From positions 232,167 to 265,809 of the forward strand of contig NW_019775566.1 of NCBI RefSeq assembly GCF_001039355.2: 33,643 nucleotides of DNA, given 5' to 3'. The notes beneath the pieces were generated by a model. That model had not been told where the DNA came from. It was given only the letters and a program-made list of their open reading frames with translations, and did not search any database. The translations under genes and the position numbers were made by a program. This document shows, one piece after another, positions 11,292-24,200 of this stretch. How positions within the stretch are numbered: the stretch's first letter is position 1; every line of letters begins with the position of its first letter. The stretch is from Lingula anatina (Eukaryota; Brachiopoda; Lingulata; Lingulida; Lingulidae).

Positions 11292-11668
11292 CTAGCACTG
11301 CCAGTCAGAGGCAAATGGGACATTGCTGATAATGGCTGTACTTAATCTTCAAGTTGAGAAACTTCTCACTGCTCAGCAGTGGATACATATATATATCAGA
11401 TGTCTTCCTCAATGCTTTGTTGCAGCTGTGTTATAGTTCAATGGCTGTATGTCATCTAAGTTATACTTGCACACACAGGAATACGAGAGATTCATTGACT
11501 AAGCTCTTCATGCTTTACGCCTACACTACACCAACTGATATGATACTTTGTAGCAATACACAGCATAAAAGAACACCTACAACAATCTCTTCATAAAACT
11601 AAAAATATGCAAGTTGAAAGATACATGTGTAGGCTGAAATAATGCAGAAGAAAACAGTCATCAAGAGA

Positions 11669-14123
11669 TCACCCATCATCCTCCAGACTTTGCTGCAGTT
11701 CTGTCAGGGCCCAGCGTTTGTTTTCTACCTCGTCTCGTAACTTGGCGTACTCCGAAACCATCTCATCAAATCCAGCTCCTACTGCCTCGTAGGCCGTCAG
11801 TGCTTGACTGACTTGGTGCAGCTCAGCCTTGTGATCGTGTACAGCAGTTTGAAGGTTTTCGCTGAGAAGAAGTAGAAAACGAAATAAAGGTTTTGTGAAT
11901 TTTTTTGGTCTAAAATTTAAAATAAAATTTTTTTGTCTGAAATTCAGAAACCCAAAATAAACAATATATTAAGTACTGCCACTGAATCAGATAACACTGA
12001 TATTGGTTTGACTCACTTATTTGGTACTAATTGGACAACACCTTTCAGACTATATTTCAACCATCAGCATAAATTTCAGACAAAAAAAATTTTCTTCAAT
12101 CTAACCAAATTATCTTTAGCATAGGAATAGGAATAGTAACTTAATCAAAATCATCACAAGAAAGGTACAATCATGAGAAACATCAATCAATCAATTAATC
12201 AATCAATCATAACAACCACAGTCGACTGTCTAAATCATTAAAGCAATAATAACTCTTCCTTTGAGATTCAAAATTCCGCATGAAATACATTGTAAACAAC
12301 GCATGGAAATATATTCTATTGTATTTTACCACTAAAACGGCCGTTATTGTAGTAAAACTAAAATCTGTGCTTGTCAATAGGGCTTTCGATGCTTTTCTTC
12401 CCGGTCATCAAAGCATTCGTTGCTAATGACGTAATGGTGCCACGCGGATTCTCGCGTTCATTCGAGACCAAAATAACATATGGCGCCAAACGCATTAATG
12501 CAGACGCAGACGTAAGTTGCGAGTTTTTGTACAGTGCGTCGGATAACGAAAAGCCCAGAATGGCACACATTGTGGATATTAATGTATTTTTAACAAAAAG
12601 ACGAATATATCTCATGAATCTTATATAGTGTTGTTGTTGTCTGCTTTTCCCGCGGTTTTAAGTAGGTCAACAGTGACTATGCGATGTCAGAGAGAGCTCC
12701 GTCAGTTAAAATCTCTTAAGAGATTTTAACAAAAAACCGTACGTTTAGGAAAAAAACCCTGGATTAACTTTGAATGCAGGAATGGGGTCGCTGACCATTG
12801 GTAAGTACGGGAAAATTGCCGTTTACTCCAGGAAAATCCAATTTTTGGCCAAAATGAAGAGTTATTATCACTTTAATTAGGGGACAACATAAATAGATAC
12901 TGATATGATACTGGCAAGTTCATTTATGGGAAACATAATTATTGGTATATTATTCAAAGGGGCATTGCCACCTGGAACCCCATTCCCAGACTACATACCT
13001 GACAGCTTTCAGTGCCTGTACAGACTCTACGTGGTAGGTATCGCACAGAATCTGCATCTCTACCATCCTGATTTGAAAAAAAAAACAACACTTTTAGTTA
13101 CTCAAGTTTCATTCAATGTAAACCTTATAAACATTTTTGCCAATGAAAACCAATTGCAAATTTATGGAAAAAAACATCAAATATTTATTTTTTTGTTTTC
13201 TGAAGCTGTTATCTATTACCTTACACAATAAGCATATTTAAAATTCAGACAAAATTCTGACTTTAAATCAGAAGTGGAACTGTTATCCTTCAAAAAATAC
13301 TTGTGACATAGACTTGTTGCAGGGACAAATCAGTATTTTGCAGAAAAAAAAGCAGAAATTAGTCAATATTTCAGCCCACCTGTAACCATTTTTATCAGGC
13401 ATGACAATTTGGAAATTTGCAAAATGGTTTAAAGAAATACCCCTGTCAGATGTTAACAAATTATTATATTCTACCTCAACACACCAGCTGAAGGTGTCAT
13501 GAAGATGCAAATGTGCCATAGCCAAAGTATTCATCTATTTGCCACAGGGGTTTCCCCAGGATTTGGGATACAGGGAGTCCAAAATGTGAATCTGTACTTT
13601 AGTCAAAATCTTACATGGAGTCCAACCCAAGCAAACCCATCCAATCAACCCAAATATTTTGTAAGCCATCCAGCTGTCTTTGGAATTATAGGCTGCCTTT
13701 TGAGGCTAATGGGTGTCACTGGGGAAAGCCTTGATTGGCCAGTTGTACACCCAGAAATATATATATTTTTTAAACGTGCACATATGATCTTCACTGTGAA
13801 AGGGGCCATTCAGAACAGTGGACCAACTAGTCTGGGGTCAAATATAGCCGACCCAATTGAATACTTCTAAACGGGATATCTATTCAGCGTCTATTAGCGG
13901 ATTAGATGGCAAGCTTTGTAGTAGGTTGCCATAACCTTCGAAGTAGTTAGTCCCCTATTCTGAATGGGGCCAAAGACTCAAGTAGCCAGTACCTTATTTT
14001 CAAGCACATGGCGTCGCACCTTGCTGCCATCCATTCAGTCAAGATGCCATCTTTCTCTGTCTGAGACTGCAGCCTGTGTTTGGTGATTAGCTCCTCCAGT
14101 ATGTGCAGAGATTCAAGTAGAGT
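11669..14123 (-). CDS. HAUS4: HAUS augmin-like complex subunit 4, C-terminal three exons (5' part not seen)
   Basis: HAUS4 is a subunit of augmin, the complex that recruits gamma-tubulin to spindle microtubules for branching nucleation. Exons in transcript order are 14123-13993, 13067-12999 and 11861-11669, with CAG acceptors and GTACTG/GTATGT donors. Phases 2 and 2 agree at both junctions, giving 130 residues ending in TGA at 11669-11671. Diagnostic stretches are ARCDAMCLKIR, LCDTYHVESVQAL, LTAYEAVGAGFDEMVSEYAK and LRDEVENKRWAL. These match the conserved C-terminal coiled-coil end of animal HAUS4, including the near-invariant ENKRWAL. Family members are about 360 residues, so roughly 230 N-terminal residues are missing. 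I did not find them between 14124 and 18300; they may lie in the 14732-15384 gap or in exons I missed. The gene faces the EGF-like peptide gene tail to tail. Confidence 0.9.
12358..12628. other. GC-richer island in a HAUS4 intron with co-extensive sense and antisense open frames
   Basis: Between HAUS4 exons at 11861 and 12999 is a patch with more CpG than its surroundings. An 85-codon frame is open on each strand: minus 12615-12358, with a hydrophobic segment near LISTMCAILGFSLSDAL, and plus 12371-12628. I recognise neither product. It could be a nested small gene, a retroposed fragment or chance. Confidence 0.3.
12705..12730. repeat. Perfect 26-bp palindrome
   Basis: GTTAAAATCTCTT is followed directly by its exact reverse complement, with no loop. 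It lies in the HAUS4 intron, about 90 bp from the start of the small minus-strand open frame. Confidence 0.9.
13802..13971 (+). mobile_element. MITE family 2, copy in HAUS4 intron
   Basis: It shares GGATATCTATTCA, GTCTATTAGCGGATTAGA, GGCAAGCTTTGTAGT and TAGTCCCCTATTCTGAATGG with the copy at 10658-10832 in the same orientation. Its right end lies 20 bp from the HAUS4 donor dinucleotide (13991-13992). Confidence 0.75.
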
Positions 14124-14251
14124 CTGAAACAACACCAAAGATGATGCAAGAAACAATCCTGTGTGGTTAAAAATGGAACAAGGCAGCAGAGCTGTCAAAT
14201 GTACAGACAAAAAGCAGGAAATAACTATGCACAAAATAGGCTACTGTCGAT

Positions 14252-14710
14252 TCTGATGCAAAAGTACATTATGTTAAACTGCAAATTCAACATCAAATTT
14301 TAATTATGCTCAACAGGTAATATCAATGTAAGTAAAATGTGTAACAAGCATAAGGTTTCAGGCCCATGGGAGTTCAAGTTCACACTTTGAAAATGTATAA
14401 CTTCCAGAAAAAGAAGCCAATTAGACTGCTTTTCCAACTCAGGCTGCATTTTAGTCCTGTATTTCTTTTCTGAACGTTTGGCAATCATCAGTAACATGGT
14501 TTTCCCATAATGGTCATCATGGCAGCAGCACCCAAAATTGTGTTTTCTTCTATTCTGATGCAATATTACATAGTGGTTAACAGCATAATGACCGTCAATT
14601 TGTAATAATGAAATATGCGTATCATGGATTTTCAGAAAATGTGACTAGCATGTGTCTTCAAGCCCATGGAACTTCAAAGTCACACCTTGAAAATGCCAAT
14701 ATGTGCAAAA
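14252..14710 (+). repeat. Diverged tandem duplication, period about 300 bp, leading into the gap
   Basis: 14252-14410 and 14554-14710 align in order: TCTGATGCAA, then a TTAACAGC-like block, then CATAAGGTTTCAGGCCCATGG against GTGTCTTCAAGCCCATGG, then CACACTTTGAAAATG against CACACCTTGAAAATG. The second copy runs into an A-run and the N gap, suggesting that an unresolved repeat caused the gap. Confidence 0.5.
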
Positions 14711-14731
14711 TTAAATTTTCACAAAAAAAAA

Positions 14732-15384
14732 NNNNNNNNNNNNNNNNNNNNNNNNNNNNNNNNNNNNNNNNNNNNNNNNNNNNNNNNNNNNNNNNNNNNN
14801 NNNNNNNNNNNNNNNNNNNNNNNNNNNNNNNNNNNNNNNNNNNNNNNNNNNNNNNNNNNNNNNNNNNNNNNNNNNNNNNNNNNNNNNNNNNNNNNNNNNN
14901 NNNNNNNNNNNNNNNNNNNNNNNNNNNNNNNNNNNNNNNNNNNNNNNNNNNNNNNNNNNNNNNNNNNNNNNNNNNNNNNNNNNNNNNNNNNNNNNNNNNN
15001 NNNNNNNNNNNNNNNNNNNNNNNNNNNNNNNNNNNNNNNNNNNNNNNNNNNNNNNNNNNNNNNNNNNNNNNNNNNNNNNNNNNNNNNNNNNNNNNNNNNN
15101 NNNNNNNNNNNNNNNNNNNNNNNNNNNNNNNNNNNNNNNNNNNNNNNNNNNNNNNNNNNNNNNNNNNNNNNNNNNNNNNNNNNNNNNNNNNNNNNNNNNN
15201 NNNNNNNNNNNNNNNNNNNNNNNNNNNNNNNNNNNNNNNNNNNNNNNNNNNNNNNNNNNNNNNNNNNNNNNNNNNNNNNNNNNNNNNNNNNNNNNNNNNN
15301 NNNNNNNNNNNNNNNNNNNNNNNNNNNNNNNNNNNNNNNNNNNNNNNNNNNNNNNNNNNNNNNNNNNNNNNNNNNNNNNNNNNN
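14732..15384. other. Assembly gap, 653 N
   Basis: Unknown bases. Open frames that appear to cross it are artefacts. The gap lies on the 5' side of the visible HAUS4 exons. Confidence 0.99.
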
Positions 15385-15576
15385 CGGTTTTCCTTGAAAT
15401 GTGTTTACAGTGTTGCATATATGTTGAAAAGTGAAAAAACAGCATAACTTCTACAATAATGGCCCGATCATGCTGATTTTCGAACTTGACCTGCGTTTTA
15501 TGAATATTCATCAGCTCTGTAAATATACAGCCAAAAAGTAAAACTGCCCTCCACTTATCGTGTTTACAAGGAAAGT

Positions 15577-15660
15577 GCACGGCGCCGGCGCCGTCGCCGT
15601 CGCCGGCGACGACAGACGCAGGTGATGGCAATATGTACAGACACATCTGTGTCTGTACAT
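15577..15660 (-). mobile_element. Hairpin-plus-trinucleotide element end, copy 2 (inverted)
   Basis: Reading the minus strand from 15660: a 13-base-arm palindrome (15633-15660), ATTGCCATCACCTGCGTCTG, then GTC/GCC/GGC repeats to 15577. This is the same arrangement as at 3253-3335. The adjoining 15385-15576 is probably the body of the same element, cut by the gap. Confidence 0.6.
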
Positions 15661-18281
15661 AAAAAGTAATAAAAAGTTATCATTTTTAAATTTGATTGTT
15701 CAATAATCACTTTTTAACTAAGAAAATAACCAAACTGTAGTTTGAAATACTGCAAAAGTGATTACATTAATACATAAATATATCTAGATATAATCTTGTC
15801 AACAATGCAAATCTTATTTCTCCGGCTTTAGAAACAGTCACAATGAATTTAAAAGCTATGAAGTGGAAAATCGTCACAATTACACTATAAGTGTATAAAC
15901 ATTAATTTTTCCATTCCCTAGGAAGTCGCTCATTATATTATTGTGTGGAAGGAAATGGCATGCTCAATATTTTTTAAACAAGTTTGGTAAGATCTTATAA
16001 AAATTGTTACACAATGAATACACATTTTATACTGTTATCATTATATCTACATCAGTGTCTTCAGATCCCAACATGCAATGTTGAATTTTCCTATATTATG
16101 GGACATAGACAAAGACTGCTTATTCATTACCAATTCTATTCAGAAAGACAATGCAATATGCCGGTTTTCCTGCTAATAAAGAGGCTAGTGACCACAGAGG
16201 AGTAAAAAGATCTGTTTGCAACAATCTATGGAAAGTATTCATTTGCATTTTGTAAATATGTTATGCTGCAATATTGCCAGTTTAATGATTCCAAGAATTT
16301 ACAATTTACTAAGCCTTTGAAGACTTTATGCCAGAGAGCCTGAAAGTAACATAATGTAAACTACAGGTTTTGAACTTCGTGTTATTATTGGACATGTATA
16401 AAGATTTTGGGAGGCAAAACACACCAACCAATTCACTTATTCCCATTTCAACCTCTAGCACAGTATGAATAATTTCAAAACTGCAACAATGCTTGAGGAA
16501 GAAAACTTGGACCAGACAAAGTTATAGAAATATTAACAAAACTAAACGAGACAGGTGCACAAGCAATATTAATATCCCTATAGTTAGCACATAACAGACA
16601 AGGCAATCTTTACAACCTGGTTTTAAAAAACACATAACAAGGTACATTTGTAAGTTTAAATTTGATGGTTGCACTATGAAGTGACTATAAAAGAACTAAA
16701 CTATCATTTGTCACTAGTATTTCTATTATTTCAATTCAATAAATATATCCTATCAAGGATTTATACATTTTTGTATCTGATTATCATATTACACACAAAT
16801 GGTTGGTAAAATGAGAAATTACAATAATTATAGTTACTGCTTGACTTGGAAGTATTGGCCATATAGGTTTTATAGTCCAAGTAATAATACTCTGACACTC
16901 CTACTTTTATTTTCAATATTTATTGGTATGCAAAAGTAGATATATCAAATATGTGCCCAAAAGGTGACAATAAACTGCCATTTCCTGCCAGGAGTCCGGA
17001 TGAAAATGTTAGTACATTCTCTTTCAACTCGATGCTAAGTAGTCAAGTGCTCTGGCCTCAAAGCACTGAAAATTAGCAAAGGTCTATCAAGCAATCTATC
17101 ATAAAAACATCACTATGAAATTAAAAAGCATAACACATTTTTATTTTGGAATCACAAAACAGAAGCTGTGTGGAAGCCAACCAAAACCTGTACATTGCTT
17201 ATAACTGATCTTTTCTTACTTAGATTTTCAGAATAGAACCCAGTTCAAAGTTCATTTTATTCAGGGTTTATATTGCAAAGATAGTGTTGTCAAAACTAGT
17301 TTTGAGATCCTTATTTTTAGAAGTCATATTCTTCTATGATGGATCTTCATCAAATTCCACTACTGAAAACAATCATTTCACTTTTAAACAGAGTGCAACA
17401 CATGAAGATGGAAGTGATGAGGAAAATATGAGGTTTTTTATCAAGGAGGATTCGCAGAACTGAAGATTGTATTCACTTAAACTTTATCTATATATATCAG
17501 ACTGGTGCAACATGAAAACATGCAAAGGTAAAGCAGTGCTAGAGGCTGGTTATTTGGACTGTATGTATAAGCAATCAGTTGCTATTGTTCACATTATGCA
17601 TCCTGCTAAAAATCCATTATATAAAAGAAGCTCTTAAAACACTTCTTCAAGTTAGTATATGAACAATAAACCTTGATTTAGTCTACACAACACTGCAAAT
17701 TGAGCTTGCATTTTACTTCATTGTCTGCTACAATTAATTATTAACTAGTAACACTATTTTTATCAAAATTACCATAGTGTCACAAAACAGCACTCAGCTA
17801 CAGACTAACGAATATGGATTGTAACTATCATGCATGTGCTATTAATGAACATTCAGTCTATAACGACGGGGGAAGTGGAAACGTGCAAAAAAGGGCAAGC
17901 CGCCGACTCGGGCCAAATATAGACATTACTACGCCGTGCGCCAAAACGATCTAACACGGCTCCATTTTGATGATTTCGATAATTATCTGTGATCGTGATG
18001 AGGTTTTGTCTTCACTTAAAAGTAATATAGCAATGTGCGCCATTCACACCAAACCAACTTTCTCTTCGCCGCGTCGAAGAGCAAGTGAATACACCTGGAA
18101 ACCCGCTCGCACAATTTCATACATTCCTTCAGAAATACGATTATTTCCTTACATTATTGTCATTATCAAGCGTCCTAAGAAACTTCTCCTTCAGTTCTTG
18201 GGCAGTGTTCGGCATTTAGGCCACTGGGAGGCTCAGTTTTTGATGTAATTCTGCCAGCTGAGTGACCCTCCAGCCACCAGA
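15661..18281. other. Non-coding or unresolved; probable promoter-side region at 17860-18280
   Basis: 15661-17850 is AT-rich with no exon I can support on either strand, although HAUS4 5' exons are expected on this side. 17860-18280 is clearly richer in GC and CpG and leads into a well-placed ATG at 18282, so it may be a promoter, possibly shared with the divergent HAUS4 gene. That last point is inference from position. Confidence 0.35.
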
Positions 18282-21200
18282 ATGGCGGACATTCAGACAT
18301 TGCAGACACGCGCAGAGACATCTGGGAAATCTGAGCCCGAACCTGATATCACGAAGCCGAGAGTGACGTCAGTAAATCCATCGGCTGTTTCCGGATTGGG
18401 TAAACCTCGTTTCCATCTCTGGGGTTCCCTCGGGATTCCAATGCTTCTATTTATAGTTAGCCATACAGGTGCATCGAAGATAAAACTGCAAGTCTGCTTG
18501 AAGTCTGACAGAAAGAAGTTTTAGGATTCATTAACCTCACATAACTATGCCGAATAATATCAGAGATGCAACAAATGCTCTTTACAGTCTTTAGGCCTTC
18601 TGTAAATTGTCAATTTGGGCAAAATTAATTCATATTCACAAAAACGCAGGATTTAACCTCCGATTTCTCTCATGTTACGTAGTTTTGTTTCTACGGCATT
18701 TGCTTATGGGGAATATTGCCCATTTATTTTCTTTAACATTTAATTTCATTTATATTTATGTTTTTAAACATTTTTCTGTGATTCTCTGTAAAAGGGTCGG
18801 TAGACATGATTTAATTATTTTACCATTTGATGTTTAGCGCCACACCAGCTAAACTCTAGGGTCTGTGTGTTTTTCGATAAAAAATATTATTTCATATATC
18901 ATTTTTAGCTTATTATTATCAATTATTCTTTTTATTTATTTATTTATTTTAATTTTTAAAGCTTAGTCAATCATGTCATTAGTACCCTAGGTTCTAGATT
19001 CCCGTATTGCCAGCTCGATCTTGATTTCATATATAACCCATATCGCAATACTAGTGAAAGTGACTCCAAGGTATATTAAATGTTAAACAAACTAACTTTC
19101 ACGTTGCTCTGACACTCAAGGTAGTCATTAGGTGCGTTCTCTCTGTATTTTCCAAAGTATGTATGCTGATGTGCCTAGCAGTGAGGATGGTGGTGAGTGG
19201 GAGGACTGATCAGATTACTTTTGATTATTATGAACACAGGTTAATAGGAAGGCCAGCCAGCGGAGAGCATCATACCGGGTGTCGGCCTATATCCAATGTA
19301 AGGTGTTACACATGTATACAGCAGCATTCTCCCCGTACATAAGGCATTCCACAAACAATGCTTCTTTTTGAACAACGACGTTGATTAGAAAGGAAACTAT
19401 ATGTGAAAACAAAAGTTGCGACATTCAAGCATGTATTTCACAAACGCTATCTAGAAGGATTTTTAAATTATTAAAATAGGCCTTCTGTTAAATAGAGTCC
19501 ATTCAAATACTGATATGGAAGTGCTACTATCGCATCCACGAAAAATACATTTTCTAGCTGCGCAGGGATCACAACTGTCACAATCGCTCTTTCCGTACGC
19601 GTGAGATGGCACACTGAAAAGAGTACACCGTCTGCGAGCACCTTGTAGATAATTAAATTTTATTTACTATGTGTCTCTGTTGTAAATTTTTTATTCTTAC
19701 GTCATGATATTCGTGCATACTTAATATGGATTAGTGAACAAGTGATGGTCCTGAAAAACGGAACAAACCCGTTTTTAATTTTCAAAAGTGTCCAGTTTGC
19801 ACTTTTATTATTTCGATGTTTGTTTCAATTCAAAAAAAATATTCAAAATAAATGTTGTTTCATATTAGTAATAAGATATGATAAAAACGTTAATTGCGAA
19901 TTAAGTTCAAGGGAAACCGAAAGAAGATAAAAAATACCTCTCTGGCTTCTAAATTCTAAACACGAAAGGCATATGGCGAAAGCTATCAATTAAAGATGAA
20001 GGAACGGTTTACGGTTTTCATTTATCGGAAAGATTGCACAAATTAAGAAATAAACTTGATTCAATTTATCATCTTGATGCCTGTATTACATATCATGTAA
20101 CAAGCAATCTTGCAATAACTGGCAGGGCAAATACGCGAGTAAAGTGGGCCTCTTATGGGGGTATTCATATTAAAAGATGCGATTGGGGAGTCTTATCGAG
20201 CTATGTGGTGTTTTTAGGGAGGGACGTTATTGATGTACACAAGCTATCGAACGTAACTTAGAGAATTTTTACCAAGAAGAAAATAAGTTCTTGCTTGTTG
20301 CTTACAGCTGGTTGCGTCCACACCCCTTTTTAATGAACTCCTTTGTGGCGCTTATCAATTTCAGGCCTACCCAACTACCAGACTCGGCACCTAAGGATCC
20401 TGAATTAACTGGTATATCGGACCACACTACACGTTTTCAAGGTGTGTGTCAGAAAATCTCTTAAACAAAATTACTTTCAGGTGCAAAAATCGTTTATTTC
20501 GACTCACCGCTTAAGTAAAACTTTTTAACGTCCGACACTTCCTTAGCATTGTAGGCTACGGTCACTTTGCAAGAGTATGTGGCCAATTTTTTTACCTCGT
20601 AGTTACTTTTTCATAAATTGACGGGGGGCCAACTTACCCCGGGGTCCAACTAGCCCCGGTCTCCCCTACTTTGCTCTCTCGTTTGAACGTCCCAGTTATT
20701 TACTGTAACGTACCACAACTTTTTTTACGTTAGATTCATTAAGTGTACTTTACAGGGTCTTTTTCAATATTATGGCACCGTTGCGAACAACCAATCCAAA
20801 TTTTAATTAAAATTGCAATTAATACTTATTTCCAAATGTCCAACAAAATACCTGATAAAGCATACAGTTTGATCTAATAAATCAAAAGAAATGTATTTAA
20901 GGTGCACGAACCTGTGATATGGATACATGAATATTTGATCCTGGTCAAAGGTATAAAAAATTGAATGATAACAGAATTATCCAGGGTAAACCGGGTTAAA
21001 CTAACTCATTCATCTAGTTTACCTTTGAGTAATTTCTCAAGATAGTTGTAAAGATAATAAATCACCTTTGAGTATACGATCAAAATTTATTGTTTTCAGA
21101 CAGGAGGAAAACAATTTTGAGCAAAAGACAACAGTATAAAAATAAATGTGCTTGTTTGAACATGAAGAATTACGCTTTAATACGAAATGTTTTGAAATCA

Positions 21201-24200
21201 ATTTTTGAATTTAGGTACAAATGAAAAACTTCTTACAGAAAACATTAATTTCTCCGGTAGGGATTTTTTTAAACATGGAGACGATTGCATTCCTTATTTA
21301 AGAAGTCTGATATGAGTAGCATTTATCTCTAAAAAGATACACAAGCAGTTAATTAAAAAGTCAGTTACTAGAACACTTCGCTGTTTAAATGAGTTACGGG
21401 TTACACACGGTTGCAGCATCTTCAAGGGGCAGTAGTCGCTGGGGCAACAACAGCGGGTTTTGCTGCGAATTTCCTGTAGGGAAAAAGCAAAAAATACAAA
21501 CCTACATAAAGTATCCATATTTTTAACATCATCTAAGACAATGTTGTGCATTTTCATTTTGTATTTCTTTCAATATAATACCGTCAGTTTAATCATCAGC
21601 ATGGTAATTTAATATAAATTATTGATAAATATAAATATAAATAATAACAATAAATTGTATTTTATATGGTCATTACAAATAAACATATTAGTTGAAAAAA
21701 TAGTATCTACATGTATAAAGCATTTTACAAAACTTACAATTTCCAAATGACGACGCCGGCCACCGCCAGGCCCGTTGCAGTTAATCCCCCGGCACCACCG
21801 GCCACCGCACCAATCCAAGAGGGCGATTCTGGTGACACCTGTGTCTCCTCTGTTGTCATGGAACCGGTGGCATCCTCTGCATTTGTCTGAGTTCTGGAAG
21901 AAGTGGTAGTTTCTCCTGCACGGAGCTTTGGTATTGTTTTTAAACTGCTTTTGTTATTCAAAGTAGACGCTGTAGTTGGATTTTTTGTGTTGCTCATTTC
22001 AGCTCCCGTTGATGTCTCTAAAGATAGTGCTATTGTTCTGGTAGTTGGGTTTCTTGTCCTGCTCACTTCAGCTGCTGTCTTTGTCTCTGAAGCCAGCGTT
22101 GTTGTCCTATTTGATTGCGTTGTTGTCACTGTCTCCAAAGGTTCCCCCTCTAGTACTATGTCATCGACCGCAATATCGTTCTTCGCTGTAAACGTGCAGC
22201 TTGCTTTGAACGCTAACTGTAGATATAAACAAATAGATCATCCCTGTATTGAAATTTGCTTCATGAAAACATTGGCACTGACAGAAAAGAACAAAAGAAA
22301 TAATTTCTAATTCATAGAGTAGAGAGTGACCCCCCCTCCCCCTCCCCCCACACACAAAAATTAAATCCTACAAAGATCTGTCACATTTCCTGGACTTTAT
22401 CTTCAGTATGTGCATGATCATTCCCAAAAGTTTCAGTTATCTCTGTCATTTTGAATAAATATATGTTCTTTTAAATAATAATCTTTATTGAGGACTAAAA
22501 TGTGTACACGTTACATTTTACAGGCTCTCTACACTAGTCATAACAACTTAACAATAATTATACAAATCTAAACAAATACTAACATTTGACTGATTTGGAA
22601 TGATTACTGGGAAGCAGCACAGAATAAAACGACGATTGCTATTGATGGGTGTGTCGTTTTTTCAAACTTTCAGTTATATATAGATGTAATATTCTCAAGC
22701 ACGATTCACTTTTTGGACTGAGCAGCCACTTAATTTTTTCATGATCTGTTTTCTGCTCAGGAGGTATCATTAGTCTACTTCTTCTGTCACTATGTTCTTC
22801 ACATTTCAGAAGAAAGTGGATTTCCGTTTCAATTTCATTACAGTGGGGGCACTTGCGATTTACAGTAGGAGTTTTAGGGGACGTATAGCGGCCGCGTTCA
22901 ATTTCTAATTCGTGGTCACTAATCCGCATTTTTGCAATAGTCTTCATTTCTGATGGAATGACTTTCATTAGCAAATATTTTTCAGGGGTGTAAGTTTTTT
23001 TAAGTAATCTGTATGTCCTAAGTTTACTGTAGTTATCACTTTCCAGGTCTTTCCAAAATAGTTCCTCAATTTTATTGTTGATAGCATCTCTTAGGTTTTC
23101 AAAGTTATCTAGTGTTTGTGTATCAGTTTTATGACCCAGACCCCAACATTGTATAAATGTTCTTATTGATTCAGACCAACAGGGCCCTTTTTCTTTTTGC
23201 TCCTGTTCATAAATGTTTTTGACCAATCTGTTGGAAGGTAGCTCTTTTAGTCTGGCACTGTATCTCTGTGTCTGTTTTGCAACATCAGAATAGAGTGGAA
23301 ATCTTCCAAATTCAGCTCTACAGGCATTGTTCATAGCAATTTTTCGTACACCTAGTGCCCATTTGCACATTTTTAGGAAAGGAAATTTATTTAATTTTGA
23401 AAGTGACATTTGTTTTTCCTTGAATATTTCTTCAGACCAAACTTCACACCCATACAGTAAGATGGGCGTGATGATTTTGTCAAAAAGTTTTAAGTTGAGG
23501 GGGGAGATGTTATCTTGTTTGAGGACAGGGCTGCTTTAAGAGCAAAAGTTGCTTTTAGAGCCTTTTTCTTTAAATTTTCAATTGCTTTTTTCATTGCACC
23601 TGTATTTGTAAAGGTTAAACCCAGATAATTGTACTCTTTTACTGACTACATTATTAATTGTAAATATTGTTGCAGAGTCTAATTTTCCTTTTTTTATTAA
23701 ATATCATGATCTTGGACTTTTTTTCGTTTATGTTTAGTTTCCACTTTTTACAGTAAGCTTGCAGTGCCATTAGTTTATTTTGTAGATGCAGAACAAGGTC
23801 GTCAGCATACAAAAATCTGCTTTAAATGAACTCCCGGAATTGGAGGCTTATATAAAAACCATGGAGTCACTAACCACCCCAGGGACCCCACCAGGGGCGG
23901 ATGAAGGGGGGGGGTCGGCGGATGCGATGCTGACCCCTCCCCCTGGCGTGCGGGCCCCGAAAGTTTTTGATATTTTAGAGGGCAGACTAATTAAATGTAT
24001 CAACAAAAAAGATCATCATACGAAAAGATAAAAATATCAACCCGAGTCGGGAACAGCCACACATTCAGTTGCACCTAAATCCCAGGAGGCTTGGACGTTT
24101 CTGATTCCTATCAATCCCCAAAGTTTCAAGTTCCTTACTCTAATGATCTTGGAGGAGATAGAGGAATTCACAACGAACGGACGCGCGGATGGATGGATTG

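Noticed and set aside
12782-12800. Possible plus-strand start exon, ATGGGGTCGCTGACCATTG before GTAAGT
   Set aside because: Good donor and start, but only six codons, and no downstream plus-strand exon could be matched to it.
13499-13870. 123-codon plus-strand frame
   Set aside because: It overlaps the HAUS4 intron and a MITE, has no domain or good start context, and its end lies in the transposon.
14608-15646. Long open frames of 243 to 311 codons
   Set aside because: They run through the 653-N gap, where stops cannot be seen; only a few dozen real codons remain at each end.
19158-19192. Possible plus-strand micro-exon ending at a GTGAGT donor
   Set aside because: 35 bases, in a phase that does not join the neighbouring candidate exons; too short to support.
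21903-22310. Plus-strand Val/Leu/Ser-rich frames here and at 32312-32626 and 33038-33366
   Set aside because: They are antisense shadows of the Thr-rich stalk exons; the minus-strand frames have splice sites, phases and MAM homology.
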